Assembly (NCBI GenBank): GCA_040756745.1
Contig: JBFLYO010000008.1
Span: forward strand, 62,001-126,000
From: JBFLYO01 sp040756745
Lineage (GTDB): Bacteria; Bacteroidota; Ignavibacteria; UBA10030; UBA6906
Direction: 5' to 3'
Length of the DNA stretch: 64,000 bases
The translations under genes were made by a program, and so were the position numbers. The notes beneath the pieces were generated by a model. The model was not told where the DNA came from. It searched no databases and saw nothing but the letters and a program-made list of their open reading frames with translations. This document shows positions 35,071 to 44,114 of the stretch, in pieces. Within the stretch, counting starts at the first letter, position 1; every line of letters begins with the position of its first letter.

Positions 35071-35868
35071 TCACATTCCCACGATGGTGACGTCGCCCGC
35101 AAAGAGCGTCTTCTCGATGCCATTGGCGTTCAGGATCAGGGCTCCCTCGGGACTAAGCCCCGTGACGACGCCGGAGAGGGTGGTGCCGTCCTGGGAGACC
35201 GTGATTTCCTTGTTGATCATCGTGGTGCGGGAGAGCCAGAGAGAGAGGATGGAGCGGAAGCCCTCTTTCATGATGGTGCGGTAGCGGGCTTCGAGGGATT
35301 GGAGAACTTCGCGAAGCAGGGCCATGCGATCGATCTCACCGCCGGTTTGGAGCCTGAGCGACGTAGCCCGGGGGGCGATATCGGGCGGGTACACTGTCTG
35401 ATTCACGTTGATGCCGATGCCGATCACGACGTACTCGACGGCGTTGTTCTTCAGCGATCCTTCCAGGAGGATCCCGGCGATCTTCTTTCCTTTCACCAGG
35501 AGGTCGTTGGGCCACTTGCATTCGACCGCCAGCCCCGTCACCTCCTCGACCCCCTCGGCCACCGCTACGGCGGCGTAGAGCGGGAGGAGGTTCATCGCTT
35601 CGGGTGGGAGGCCAGGGCGCAGAATCATCGAGAATGTGAGGTTCTCGTTGGGACTGGCCTGCCAGGTCCTCCCAAGTCTCCCGCGCCCTGCAGTCTGTTG
35701 CTCCGCGAGAACCAACGTCCCCTCCTCGGCCCAACACCCCGCCAGCGCTTTGGCGCAGTTGTTCGTTGAGTCGATGGTCTCAAATGTGAAGATTTTCTGG
35801 CCAAACTTCCGCGTGCCGAGCATCTTCCTGAGCGCTGCGGAGTTCAGCAATGGGGATGTGTGAAGCAC
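35071..35868 (-). CDS. birA: biotin-[acetyl-CoA carboxylase] ligase
   Basis: BirA activates biotin with ATP and attaches it to the carboxyl carrier protein. The catalytic domain shows FETIDSTNNCAKAL, AEQQTAGRGRLGRTWQAS, CKWPNDLLVKGKKIAGILLE and VVIGIGINVNQ. There is no N-terminal helix-turn-helix, so it is a ligase only. GTG 35868 is taken as the start. The frame stays open to an ATG at 36003, but a strong promoter lies at 35926-35954, inside that extension, which also has no family match. TTG 35850 is another option. Confidence 0.88.
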   Translation of the reverse strand: MLHTSPLLNSAALRKMLGTRKFGQKIFTFETIDSTNNCAKALAGCWAEEGTLVLAEQQTAGRGRLGRTWQASPNENLTFSMILRPGLPPEAMNLLPLYAAVAVAEGVEEVTGLAVECKWPNDLLVKGKKIAGILLEGSLKNNAVEYVVIGIGINVNQTVYPPDIAPRATSLRLQTGGEIDRMALLREVLQSLEARYRTIMKEGFRSILSLWLSRTTMINKEITVSQDGTTLSGVVTGLSPEGALILNANGIEKTLFAGDVTIVGM

Positions 35869-35925
35869 GGCCGGGCTTGAAGAAGGAACAGGTGCTGGAG
35901 GTACCAGCGAAGAGCGAAACACCCG

Positions 35926-35954
35926 ATGATAGACAAACCTCGAGCGAAAGTCAA
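35926..35954 (-). promoter_or_regulatory. sigma-70-like promoter of birA-coaX
   Basis: Minus-strand TTGACT (35954-35949), 17-bp spacer and TATCAT (35931-35926). Transcription should start near 35919, which rules out a birA start at 36003. Confidence 0.65.
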
Positions 35955-36031
35955 TAGCTGATTTTGTTAGCAAGTATCTGACATGTTTTACAGTTTTCTG
36001 CATATATGGCAGGTTTACACTGCCTCTCTGT

Positions 36032-36153
36032 CTTTCGAAGCAAGGAGACGAAAGCCAGCCTTGCAGGCTGTCCCGTCATAAGTAATACCACTCCAATAGG
36101 TTACGAGCATTGATGAGCGGCATGTTCCCGATGGCATGGGAGTTGGTGGTATT
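36032..36153 (+). promoter_or_regulatory. structured leader upstream of dnaK
   Basis: Several stems can form. CTTTCG/CGAAAG pairs 36032-36037 with 36049-36054. CAGCC/GGCTG pairs 36056-36060 with 36066-36070. AATACCAC/GTGGTATT pairs 36084-36091 with 36146-36153 over a 54-base interior. No CIRCE element is visible. The region could be a regulatory leader or RNA thermometer; no known riboswitch class fits well. Confidence 0.35.
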
Positions 36154-36203
36154 GTGAGGGGATTTGTGTGTTTGCAGACTAATGACGTGAGGAGATCATA
36201 AGG

Positions 36204-38144
36204 ATGGGCAAAATCATCGGTATTGACCTGGGAACGACCAACTCGGTTGTTGCGGTCATGGAGGGGAAGGACCCCGTCGTCATTGCCAACGCCGAAGGAG
36301 GCCGAACGACCCCTTCAGTAGTGGCGTTTGCCAAGAACGGTGAGCGGCTCGTCGGCCAGTCGGCCAAACGGCAGGCCGTGACCAACTCTCAGAATACCGT
36401 GTTCTCCATCAAGCGCTTCATGGGGAGGTTCTTTGACGAGGTGACGGAGGAGATGAAGCTGGTCCCCTACAGTGTCGTACACGGCGACAACAACACGGCG
36501 CGTGTGGACGTCGGGGGGCGCGTCTATTCTCCCCCTGAGATCAGCGCGATGATCCTTCAGAAAATGAAGCAGACCGCGGAGGACTACATCGGCCAGAAGG
36601 TCACCGAGGCCGTGATCACCGTCCCTGCATACTTTAACGATGCTCAGCGTCAGGCGACAAAGGAGGCGGGGGAGATTGCGGGTCTGTCCGTCAAGCGTAT
36701 CATCAATGAGCCCACGGCCGCCGCCCTGGCGTACGGGCTCGACAAGAAACACAAAGATCTCAAGGTGGCGATCTACGATCTGGGGGGCGGGACATTCGAT
36801 ATCTCAATTCTTGAACTTGGCGAAGGAGTTTTCGAGGTGAAGTCGACGAACGGCGACACCCACCTCGGCGGGGACAACTTCGACCAGCGCATCCTCGACT
36901 TCATTGCGGAAGAATTCAAGAAGCAGGAGGGGATCGATCTCCGGAAGGATCCCATGGCGCTCCAGCGGATCCGCGAAGCCGCCGAAAAAGCCAAGATGGA
37001 GCTCTCGACGCTGATGCAGACGGAGATCAATCTCCCGTTCATCACGGCCACGGCGGAAGGCCCAAAGCACTTGAACATGACGCTGACCCGGGCGAAGTTT
37101 GAGCAACTCGTGGATGACCTTATCCAGCGGACGGTCGGACCCACGGAGCGGGCCCTGAGGGATGCCGGCCTCAACCCGAACCAGATCGACGAAGTGATCC
37201 TGGTTGGCGGCATGACTCGCGTGCCCCGCGTGCAACAGCTCGTGCGCGACGTGTTCGGCAAGGAGCCGCACAAGGGGGTCAACCCCGACGAGGTCGTTGC
37301 CGTCGGCGCCGCCATCCAGGGTGGCGTGCTTGCCGGTGATGTGACCGATGTGCTCCTGCTCGACGTGACCCCTCTGTCCCTTGGCATTGAGACCCTGGGG
37401 GGAGTGATGACGAAGCTCATAGACTCCAACACCACGATCCCGACTCGGAAAAGCGAGATCTTCTCTACGGCATCGGATAACCAGCCGTCCGTGGAGATCC
37501 ATGTCCTGCAGGGCGAGCGACAGATGGCGGCCGACAACCGGACGCTTGGGAAGTTCCACCTTGACGGAATTCCACCGGCGCCGCGTGGCGTCCCGCAGAT
37601 CGAAGTGACGTTCGACATCGACGCCAACGGCATCCTCCACGTCTCGGCGAAGGACAAGGGGACAAACAAAGAGCAGTCGATCCGCATAACCTCCTCCAGC
37701 GGCCTGAGCAAGGAGGAAGTGGAGAAGATGAAAGCCGACGCGGCCTCGCATGCAGCGGAAGATCGGAAGAAACGGGAGGAGATCGACCTGCACAACCAGG
37801 CCGACAATCTTGCGTTCCAGACCGAGAAGCAGCTGAAGGAGTTTGGCGACAAGATCAGTGCCGACGCGCGGGGAAAAGTGGAATCGGCCAACGAAAAACT
37901 GCGCGAGGCAATCAAGTTGAACAACAGCACGTCGATCAAAAACGCGATGGAGGCGCTCAACACGGCCTGGAATGAGGCCTCGACACAGATGTACCAGCAG
38001 GCAACGCAGGCTGGCCAGCGACCCGGTCCCGAGGCTTCGGGAGGCGCGCCGGGTGGGGCTCCTCCGAAAGGGGACGAGAAGAAGGTCGAGGACGCCCAGT
38101 ACGAAGTGGTGGACGACAAAGACAAAGACAAGGAGAAGCGATAG
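36204..38144 (+). CDS. dnaK: chaperone protein DnaK (Hsp70)
   Basis: The 646-residue Hsp70 has the ATPase start GKIIGIDLGTTNSVVAVME, EPTAAALAYGLDKKHKDLKV, IYDLGGGTFDISILELGEG and ILVGGMTRVPRVQQLV. The substrate-binding domain begins near DVTPLSLGIETLGGVMTKLI. The lid and a charged C-terminus ending in YEVVDDKDKDKEKR follow. GGAG lies 11 bases before ATG 36204. It stands alone, without grpE, dnaJ or hrcA nearby. Confidence 0.98.
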   Translation: MGKIIGIDLGTTNSVVAVMEGKDPVVIANAEGGRTTPSVVAFAKNGERLVGQSAKRQAVTNSQNTVFSIKRFMGRFFDEVTEEMKLVPYSVVHGDNNTARVDVGGRVYSPPEISAMILQKMKQTAEDYIGQKVTEAVITVPAYFNDAQRQATKEAGEIAGLSVKRIINEPTAAALAYGLDKKHKDLKVAIYDLGGGTFDISILELGEGVFEVKSTNGDTHLGGDNFDQRILDFIAEEFKKQEGIDLRKDPMALQRIREAAEKAKMELSTLMQTEINLPFITATAEGPKHLNMTLTRAKFEQLVDDLIQRTVGPTERALRDAGLNPNQIDEVILVGGMTRVPRVQQLVRDVFGKEPHKGVNPDEVVAVGAAIQGGVLAGDVTDVLLLDVTPLSLGIETLGGVMTKLIDSNTTIPTRKSEIFSTASDNQPSVEIHVLQGERQMAADNRTLGKFHLDGIPPAPRGVPQIEVTFDIDANGILHVSAKDKGTNKEQSIRITSSSGLSKEEVEKMKADAASHAAEDRKKREEIDLHNQADNLAFQTEKQLKEFGDKISADARGKVESANEKLREAIKLNNSTSIKNAMEALNTAWNEASTQMYQQATQAGQRPGPEASGGAPGGAPPKGDEKKVEDAQYEVVDDKDKDKEKR

Positions 38145-38174
38145 TCGCTTTCCGGATGCGTGCACTGACGTTGC

Positions 38175-38201
38175 AAAAGGCGAGGCGACCCCTCGCCTTT
38201 T
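38175..38201 (+). terminator. intrinsic terminator after dnaK
   Basis: AAAAGGCGAGG (38175-38185) pairs perfectly with CCTCGCCTTTT (38191-38201) around CGACC. The stem is symmetric, with T on one side and A on the other. It lies only 20 bases before the next gene, so some readthrough into clpB may occur. Confidence 0.75.
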
Positions 38202-38220
38202 GTGCAGAAGCGGTGTGAAC

Positions 38221-38481
38221 ATGATAGATTTCCTGATCATCGTTTGCATGATCCTCGCCCTGGCGGGGCTCATTTGGGCAATCGTTGCCGGCAAGTTCTC
38301 TGGCGGGCGCGGGTCGGGGATCGCGTCGCTGACTGCCTTTCATGATTTTCAGCCGAAGGACAAGCAACGTGCGGTGGAGATGATCATCGAACAAAAGGCG
38401 GGCACGAAGCAGGAAGAGCAGAAGACGTCGGATACGGCTGCAGGCGGAGGGCCGGCTTCCGAAGGGAAGGAGAGACCATGA
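38221..38481 (+). CDS. small single-pass membrane protein
   Basis: An 86-residue protein that is not recognised. It has one N-terminal transmembrane helix (FLIIVCMILALAGLIWAIVA), a Gly-rich turn, a middle segment ALTAFHDF-like SLTAFHDFQPKDKQRAVEMI and a Lys/Glu-rich polar tail. Its stop overlaps the clpB start (ATGA), so the two are probably translated together. The tight coupling suggests it works with the disaggregase or under the same stress control; that is inference. Confidence 0.7.
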   Translation: MIDFLIIVCMILALAGLIWAIVAGKFSGGRGSGIASLTAFHDFQPKDKQRAVEMIIEQKAGTKQEEQKTSDTAAGGGPASEGKERP

Positions 38482-41120
38482 ATATCAACAGACTTACCGT
38501 GAAGGCGCAGGAGGCGCTGCAGAACGCGCAGGAGATTGCCTCCAGCTATGGCAACCAGTTCATCGAACCGGAGCACCTCCTGGCCGCACTCGTGCAGGAT
38601 TCGCAGGGGACCGTCGTGCCGATCGTTCAGAAGATCGGCGCGAACATCGCGACACTCCGCATCCGGGTCAATGAAGTGCTAGAACGGCTTCCCAAAGTGA
38701 GCGGCGCCAACATTGCCAACCAGGCCCTCTCGCAGAGATCGGGGCAGGTTCTGGAAACCGCCCGGAAGAAGGCAGACGCATTGAAGGATGAATACGTCAG
38801 CACGGAACATCTCCTGCTTGCCTTGCTGGACGAGAAGGGGGGACAGGCATCGAAGCTGCTGCGCGATCTCGGGGTGACGCCCGATGGAGTTCTTCATGTG
38901 CTCAAGGACATCCGGGGGACTCACCGTGTGACAGACCAGAACCCGGAGGAAAAGTACCAGGCGCTTGAGAAATATGGCCGTGATTTGAACGACCTCGCCC
39001 GGCGGGGAAAGCTCGATCCCGTCGTGGGGAGGGACGAGGAGATCCGTCGCGTCCTGCAGGTGCTTTCCCGCAGGACAAAGAACAACCCCGTGCTGATCGG
39101 CGATCCCGGCGTGGGGAAGACCGCCATTGCCGAGGGCATTGCGTACAGGATCGTCCAGGGGGATGTCCCGGAGACCCTGAAAACCAAGCGGATCGTTGGT
39201 CTCGACATGGGGTCGCTCGTGGCAGGCACAACCTTCCGGGGGCAGTTCGAAGAACGGCTCAAAGCCCTGTTGAAGGAGGTCGAAGAGTCGAACGGCGAGA
39301 TCATCCTGTTCATCGATGAACTCCATACCCTTGTGGGCGCCGGCGCCGCGCAGGGCGCCGTCGACGCGGCGAACATGCTGAAACCCGCCCTGGCGCGAGG
39401 GGACCTGCGTGCCATCGGCGCGACGACGATCGATGAATACCGAAAGCACATCGAGAAGGATCCCGCACTGGAGCGCCGCTTCCAACCGGTGATGATCGGA
39501 GAACCGAGCGTGGAAGACACGATTTCGATCCTCCGCGGCCTCAAGGAGCGCTACGAGGTGCACCATGGCGTCCGTATCACCGACGGGGCGATCGTGGCTG
39601 CAGCCCAGTTGAGTGACAGGTACATCGCTGACAGGTTCCTCCCCGACAAGGCGATCGACCTTGTAGACGAGGCGGCATCAAAGCTCCGGATCGAAATTGA
39701 CTCGCTCCCCGAAGAACTCGACCAGGTGGAGCGGAAAATCAAGCAGCTTGAAATCGAACGCGAGGCAATGCGTCGCGAAAACGACGACCCGGCCCTGGAG
39801 CGCCTCCAGGCGATCGAAAAGGAAATCGCTGAACACCAGCAGCAGCGCTCCGAGCTGCGAGCGCACTGGCAGGTCGAGAAGGAACTGATTCAGTCGATCC
39901 GTACGATGAAGGGGAGGATCGAAGAGGCCCGGACCGAAGCGGAGAAGAAGGAACGGGAAGGGGACCTGGGGCGGGTGGCGGAACTCCGCTATGGCGTCGT
40001 TGCGGATCTGGAGCGGAAGATCGCAGCCGCATCGGCGAAGCTTGCGGACGTCCAGCGATCGCGGAGGATGCTCAAAGAAGAGGTGGACGCCGAGGACATT
40101 GCTGAGATCGTTGCGCGGTGGACTGGCATTCCGGTGAACCGCATGTTGGAGAGCGACCGGTTGAAGCTGCTCCACCTCGAAGACCGGCTGGAAGAACGGG
40201 TGGTTGCACAGAGAGAAGCAGTGCGCGCCGTCAGCGATGCCATCCGGCGCTCGCGTGCCGGCCTGCAGGATGAGAAACGCCCCATCGGTTCGTTCATCTT
40301 TCTCGGCAGTACTGGCGTTGGGAAGACCGAGCTGGCACGCGCGCTGGCAGAGTTCCTGTTCAACGACGAGTCGGCGCTCGTCCGTATCGACATGAGTGAG
40401 TACATGGAGAAGTTCTCCGTGTCCCGCCTGATCGGCGCGCCCCCCGGATACGTCGGTTACGACGAAGGGGGCCAGCTCACCGAAGCGGTGCGGCGCAAGC
40501 CCTATTCCGTTGTTCTCCTCGATGAGATCGAGAAAGCGAATGCCGAGGTGTTCAACGTCCTCCTCCAGGTACTGGATGAAGGGCGGCTCACGGACGGCAA
40601 GGGGCGGACAGTGAACTTCAAGAACACGATCATCATCATGACGTCGAACCTCGGATCACAGCTCATCAGCAGGCGCATCGAAGAAGGGTTCGACCGCGGC
40701 GACGGCTGGGAGAAGGAATTCAACACCCTGCGGAACGAGTTGCTGGGGCTCCTGAAGCAGAGCATCCGGCCGGAATTCCTGAACCGCGTGGACGAGATCA
40801 TCATGTTCCGCCCCCTGGCCCAGGACGATATCCGTGCGATCGTTGCGCTGCAGCTCAGGCGCGTTACGGACCTTCTCGCCGGCAAAGACATCCGCCTGGA
40901 GGTTACCGATGAGGCGCGCGACTGGGTGGCAAAGCTTGGGTATGATCCCATCTACGGGGCCCGTCCGCTGAAGCGGGTCATCCAGCGGCACATTGTCAAT
41001 CCGCTCTCCGAAAAGATTCTTGCGGGGGAGTTCGGCCCGGGAGATACCATCGAAGCCGGTCTCGATAACCGCGGACTGATCGAGCTCGTCAAGAAAGTCG
41101 AGGCGACCGTCAGTCGTTGA
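38478..41120 (+). CDS. clpB: ATP-dependent disaggregase ClpB
   Basis: ClpB pulls proteins out of aggregates together with DnaK. The 880 residues comprise a Clp N domain (1-145), NBD1 with Walker A GDPGVGKTAIAEGIAYR, a coiled-coil middle domain (about 400-525, long Glu/Arg heptads), and NBD2 with Walker A LGSTGVGKTELARALAEF and GYVGYDEGGQLTEAVRRKPY. The gene is two genes after dnaK, consistent with a heat-shock group. A strong terminator follows. Confidence 0.97.
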   Translation: MNINRLTVKAQEALQNAQEIASSYGNQFIEPEHLLAALVQDSQGTVVPIVQKIGANIATLRIRVNEVLERLPKVSGANIANQALSQRSGQVLETARKKADALKDEYVSTEHLLLALLDEKGGQASKLLRDLGVTPDGVLHVLKDIRGTHRVTDQNPEEKYQALEKYGRDLNDLARRGKLDPVVGRDEEIRRVLQVLSRRTKNNPVLIGDPGVGKTAIAEGIAYRIVQGDVPETLKTKRIVGLDMGSLVAGTTFRGQFEERLKALLKEVEESNGEIILFIDELHTLVGAGAAQGAVDAANMLKPALARGDLRAIGATTIDEYRKHIEKDPALERRFQPVMIGEPSVEDTISILRGLKERYEVHHGVRITDGAIVAAAQLSDRYIADRFLPDKAIDLVDEAASKLRIEIDSLPEELDQVERKIKQLEIEREAMRRENDDPALERLQAIEKEIAEHQQQRSELRAHWQVEKELIQSIRTMKGRIEEARTEAEKKEREGDLGRVAELRYGVVADLERKIAAASAKLADVQRSRRMLKEEVDAEDIAEIVARWTGIPVNRMLESDRLKLLHLEDRLEERVVAQREAVRAVSDAIRRSRAGLQDEKRPIGSFIFLGSTGVGKTELARALAEFLFNDESALVRIDMSEYMEKFSVSRLIGAPPGYVGYDEGGQLTEAVRRKPYSVVLLDEIEKANAEVFNVLLQVLDEGRLTDGKGRTVNFKNTIIIMTSNLGSQLISRRIEEGFDRGDGWEKEFNTLRNELLGLLKQSIRPEFLNRVDEIIMFRPLAQDDIRAIVALQLRRVTDLLAGKDIRLEVTDEARDWVAKLGYDPIYGARPLKRVIQRHIVNPLSEKILAGEFGPGDTIEAGLDNRGLIELVKKVEATVSR

Positions 41121-41142
41121 CATGAGAGCAGGACTTGCTCGT

Positions 41143-41176
41143 GCGCGCCCTGCTGTTGCAGGGCGCGCCGTTTTTT
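41143..41176 (+). terminator. intrinsic terminator after clpB
   Basis: GCGCGCCCTGC (41143-41153) pairs perfectly with GCAGGGCGCGC (41158-41168) around a 4-nt loop, followed by CG and six T. Confidence 0.92.
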
Positions 41177-41213
41177 CGTATGTTTTTGTCATGAAGATCC
41201 ATGCTGTTGCCTC

Positions 41214-42131
41214 ATGAGCCGCAGGCGCACCCTCGCCCTCGTCATTCACGGCGGTGCGTGGGACATCCCGGACGATCGTGTCGCCGTGCACCGGAAGGGG
41301 ATCGCCAATGCAGTTCAGGCAGGATGGGACGTCCTGGAGGACGGTGGGTCTGCCGTGGAGGCGGTCGAACAGTCGATCGTGACGATGGAAGACGACGAGA
41401 CGTTCGATGCGGGCCGCGGATCCGCCCTTAATGAAGCAGGGGAGGTGGAGCTCGACGCAGGGATCATGAGCGGCAAATTGCATCGCGCAGGATCGGTGGC
41501 GGGCGTGCAGAATGTACTCCATCCGATATCGCTCGCGCGTGCGATCATGGAGGATGGCGAATGCGTCATGCTTGTCGGGCGTGGCGCGAGCAGGTTCGCC
41601 AGGGAGCACCGGGTCCCCACATGCAGCCAGGATGACCTCATCACTGAGCGGCAGATCGAGCTCTGGCGCGAGGCGCATCTCTCCGAAGGTCGGGTTGCGC
41701 GACGGAACTCAGCAAGGAGAGCGGCAGACACGGTCGGAGCTGTAGCCCTTGACGGGATGGGAGACATTGCCGCCGGGACTTCCACGGGGGGGCCGTTGAA
41801 TCGGCGGCCGGGACGAGTGGGCGATACCCCGTTGATCGGATGCGGCACCTATGCCGACAATGCGGTGGGGGGAGTCTCGGTATCCGGCGACGGCGAGGCG
41901 ATGATCAGCGCGGTGATGGCGAAGAGCGTGATTGACCTGATGTCGCGCAATGGCGAAGACCCGGAAGGGGCGGCGCGCGAAGGGATCGCGCTTCTGGCCT
42001 CCCACGGTCGAGGCAAAGGTGGGATCATTGTTGTCAGCCGTGCAGGAACGATCGGCGTTGCATTCAACACTCCGCGGATGGCGCGGGGATACATGACCTC
42101 TTCCATCAAATCCCCCCGTGTCATCGTCTGA
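41214..42131 (+). CDS. isoaspartyl peptidase/L-asparaginase (Ntn hydrolase)
   Basis: The 305-residue protein belongs to the plant-type asparaginase family that self-cleaves to expose a Thr nucleophile. It begins LALVIHGGAWDIPDD, has the DAGRGSALNEAGEVELDAGI region, and the cleavage site just before Thr in AADTVGAVALD. The following GTSTGGPLNRRPGRVGDTPL and GCGTYADNAVGGVSVSGDGE are conserved. It should hydrolyse isoaspartyl dipeptides or asparagine. No signal peptide is seen. Confidence 0.92.
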   Translation: MSRRRTLALVIHGGAWDIPDDRVAVHRKGIANAVQAGWDVLEDGGSAVEAVEQSIVTMEDDETFDAGRGSALNEAGEVELDAGIMSGKLHRAGSVAGVQNVLHPISLARAIMEDGECVMLVGRGASRFAREHRVPTCSQDDLITERQIELWREAHLSEGRVARRNSARRAADTVGAVALDGMGDIAAGTSTGGPLNRRPGRVGDTPLIGCGTYADNAVGGVSVSGDGEAMISAVMAKSVIDLMSRNGEDPEGAAREGIALLASHGRGKGGIIVVSRAGTIGVAFNTPRMARGYMTSSIKSPRVIV

Positions 42132-42155
42132 GTCCTTCCCGAGCTTCCACGGTAC

Positions 42156-43505
42156 GTGAGACTCTCGGCGCTCATCGGCCACGTCGTTGAGGTCCTCGAT
42201 CTCATCCGCGCGGGTCGGCGGCCCGCGGATGCCGTTGTGCGGGAATTCTTCCGGGCGCGACACTACCTGGGGGCCAGCGACCGGCGGTACATTGCAGAAC
42301 GGACATTCGACGTTGTGCGGCACCACGCCTTGTTGACCCTTCTGTCACGTGAGGCCTTTGTTTCACTGGGAGCGGTCGATCCTGGTCCGGCTCTCTCCTC
42401 GGTGGCCCTCGTTGCCACTCATGAGGTGCGGTGCAAAGAATCGGAGCGAGCGCCAGACGATCTCCTCCCCGATATTGCGGGTGTGTGGCGTATGTCCTTC
42501 ACCGATGTGGAGTGTGAAGCATTCCTGGGGGAGGTCCGACACGCCGAGATTCCTCCTTCGGTCAAGGATGACGACGAGCGGTTCCTGAGCGTCCGTCATT
42601 CGATTCCCGCGTTTGTGGTGAAGGACTGGTTGCGGCGGTTTGGATCCGGAGAGACGGCTTCCCTGTGCGCGGCGGTGAATACGCCCGCGCCGGTCACCAT
42701 CCGTGTGAATACCCTGCGGTGCACCCTGGAGGAGTGCCGGGAGGCGCTTGCACACGAAGGGATAATGGCACAGCCGACCGCAATGTCGCCCGTCGGTCTG
42801 CATCTTGCCAAGCGGATCAATGCGCATGGCCTGCATGCCTTCAAACAAGGCTGGTTTGAAATGCAGGACGAAGGAAGCCAGGTTATTACTCCGCTCACCG
42901 GAGCATGCCCCGGGATGACGGTCGTTGATGCATGCGCGGGCGGAGGGGGGAAGTCGCTCCACCTCGCTGCCCTGATGAATAATCGGGGGAGGATCCTGGC
43001 GGTGGACGTCGACCGGTCGAAGCTCGAACAGCTTGAGCAGCGCGCTCACCGTGCGGGTGTTTCTATCGCGGAGACCTTGCATGCCACCTCTCCAGATAAG
43101 TCCCCACTGCCGGCCACGACATGCGCGGACGTGGTGCTGGTCGACGCTCCCTGTTCCGGCACCGGCACGTTCCGGCGCAGCCCATGGCTGAAGCTCAACC
43201 TTACAGAGGCGACAATACCTCCGCTGGTGCGGTTGCAGGGGAATCTGCTCGAACGCTATGCAGGAGTCGTCAAGCCGGGGGGGCGACTTGTGTATACGAC
43301 CTGCTCGCTCCTCGACGAAGAAAACCGGGCTGTCGTGGAAAGGTTTCTCACGTCACATCCGGAATTTGCACCACTCCCCCTGGATGCGGCGACGAATTGG
43401 CAATTGCAGGGGAATCATGACGGCGGTACCTATCTTGAGCTTCTCCCTCACAAAACCGGCACGGATGGCTTTTTTGGGGCAATTCTGATAAGGAGCCTGA
43501 GATGA
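42156..43505 (+). CDS. rsmB: RsmB-like rRNA/tRNA cytosine-C5 methyltransferase
   Basis: The 449-residue protein has an N-terminal NusB-like helical part (about 1-150) and a Nol1/Nop2/Sun methyltransferase domain. SAM-binding DACAGGGGKSLHLAALM, the motif IV cysteine in VLVDAPCSGTGTFRRSPW, and the catalytic cysteine in YTTCSLLDEENRAVVERF are all present. The likely target is 16S rRNA m5C967, but related enzymes modify other sites. GTG 42156 is the start. Its stop overlaps the next start (ATGA). Confidence 0.85.
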   Translation: MRLSALIGHVVEVLDLIRAGRRPADAVVREFFRARHYLGASDRRYIAERTFDVVRHHALLTLLSREAFVSLGAVDPGPALSSVALVATHEVRCKESERAPDDLLPDIAGVWRMSFTDVECEAFLGEVRHAEIPPSVKDDDERFLSVRHSIPAFVVKDWLRRFGSGETASLCAAVNTPAPVTIRVNTLRCTLEECREALAHEGIMAQPTAMSPVGLHLAKRINAHGLHAFKQGWFEMQDEGSQVITPLTGACPGMTVVDACAGGGGKSLHLAALMNNRGRILAVDVDRSKLEQLEQRAHRAGVSIAETLHATSPDKSPLPATTCADVVLVDAPCSGTGTFRRSPWLKLNLTEATIPPLVRLQGNLLERYAGVVKPGGRLVYTTCSLLDEENRAVVERFLTSHPEFAPLPLDAATNWQLQGNHDGGTYLELLPHKTGTDGFFGAILIRSLR

Positions 43506-44068
43506 CGAATCGCATTATCATTGCAGCAGTGATGTTCGCCGTGGCATACTCTGGATGCAGCAGACCGACGGCTGAGGAAGAATTCAAACGGGCGGAGACG
43601 GCAGAAGCTGAAGCGGCGCGGTCCATGGACACGGCGCGGAGTGAAGGGACAGTGCGGGCACTGTTCACCCCCGTCATTGAGGGATTCCGATGTGTGATCG
43701 ACCATCACCCCCGTCACGTGCTGTCCGAACTGGCGCTCTTTCGCATTGCTAACATCAGGAACAACTATCTCCACGACGCACAGGCGGCGGTCGACACCTA
43801 CAACCAGTACATCACACAGTATCCCGACGGCGAACATACCCCCCTCTCGATGTTCCTCGTCGGTTACCTGTACAACAACGAGTTGCACAACATCGACAGC
43901 GCCGGCGTTGCGTACCGGCGATTCCTGCAGAAGTATCCGAACCACGAGATGGCCGTCTCGGCCCAGTTCGAGTTGAACACGCTTGGTAAACGGCCGGAAG
44001 AGCTCATCCCGGCGTCCCCGCCGCCCCCAAAGACCGGAGCGAAGAAATCGAAACAGTCGCCGACATAA
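43502..44068 (+). CDS. TPR-type lipoprotein
   Basis: The 188-residue protein has a lipoprotein signal (MTNRIIIAAVMFAVAYSGC), with Cys19 as the likely lipidated residue. Three or so helical repeats follow, for example NIRNNYLHDAQAAVDTYNQY and IDSAGVAYRRFLQKYPNHEM, like those in BamD/YbgF-family proteins. A Pro/Lys-rich tail ends it. It overlaps rsmB by four bases. An outer-membrane or periplasmic scaffold role is likely but no specific partner is evident. Confidence 0.75.
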   Translation: MTNRIIIAAVMFAVAYSGCSRPTAEEEFKRAETAEAEAARSMDTARSEGTVRALFTPVIEGFRCVIDHHPRHVLSELALFRIANIRNNYLHDAQAAVDTYNQYITQYPDGEHTPLSMFLVGYLYNNELHNIDSAGVAYRRFLQKYPNHEMAVSAQFELNTLGKRPEELIPASPPPPKTGAKKSKQSPT

Positions 44069-44114
44069 CCTGCATGGCTGCCGCGTACTGTCGCTACAGT
44101 ACTCCTGGACGTCC

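Noticed and set aside
34579..35769. 396-codon open frame on the plus strand over coaX and birA
   Set aside because: It is antisense to two clearly recognised genes and shows no domain; high G+C produces such shadow frames.
35869..36003. birA start at ATG 36003
   Set aside because: A near-consensus promoter at 35926-35954 lies inside this extension, and the added residues are low in family character.
36032..36153. c-di-GMP or cobalamin riboswitch before dnaK
   Set aside because: A few words look similar (GGAGAC, AAAGCC), but the conserved core and order of neither class can be matched.
36804..38294. 496-codon open frame on the minus strand over dnaK
   Set aside because: Antisense to a universally conserved gene. 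Long antisense frames over dnaK are a known coding-bias artefact.
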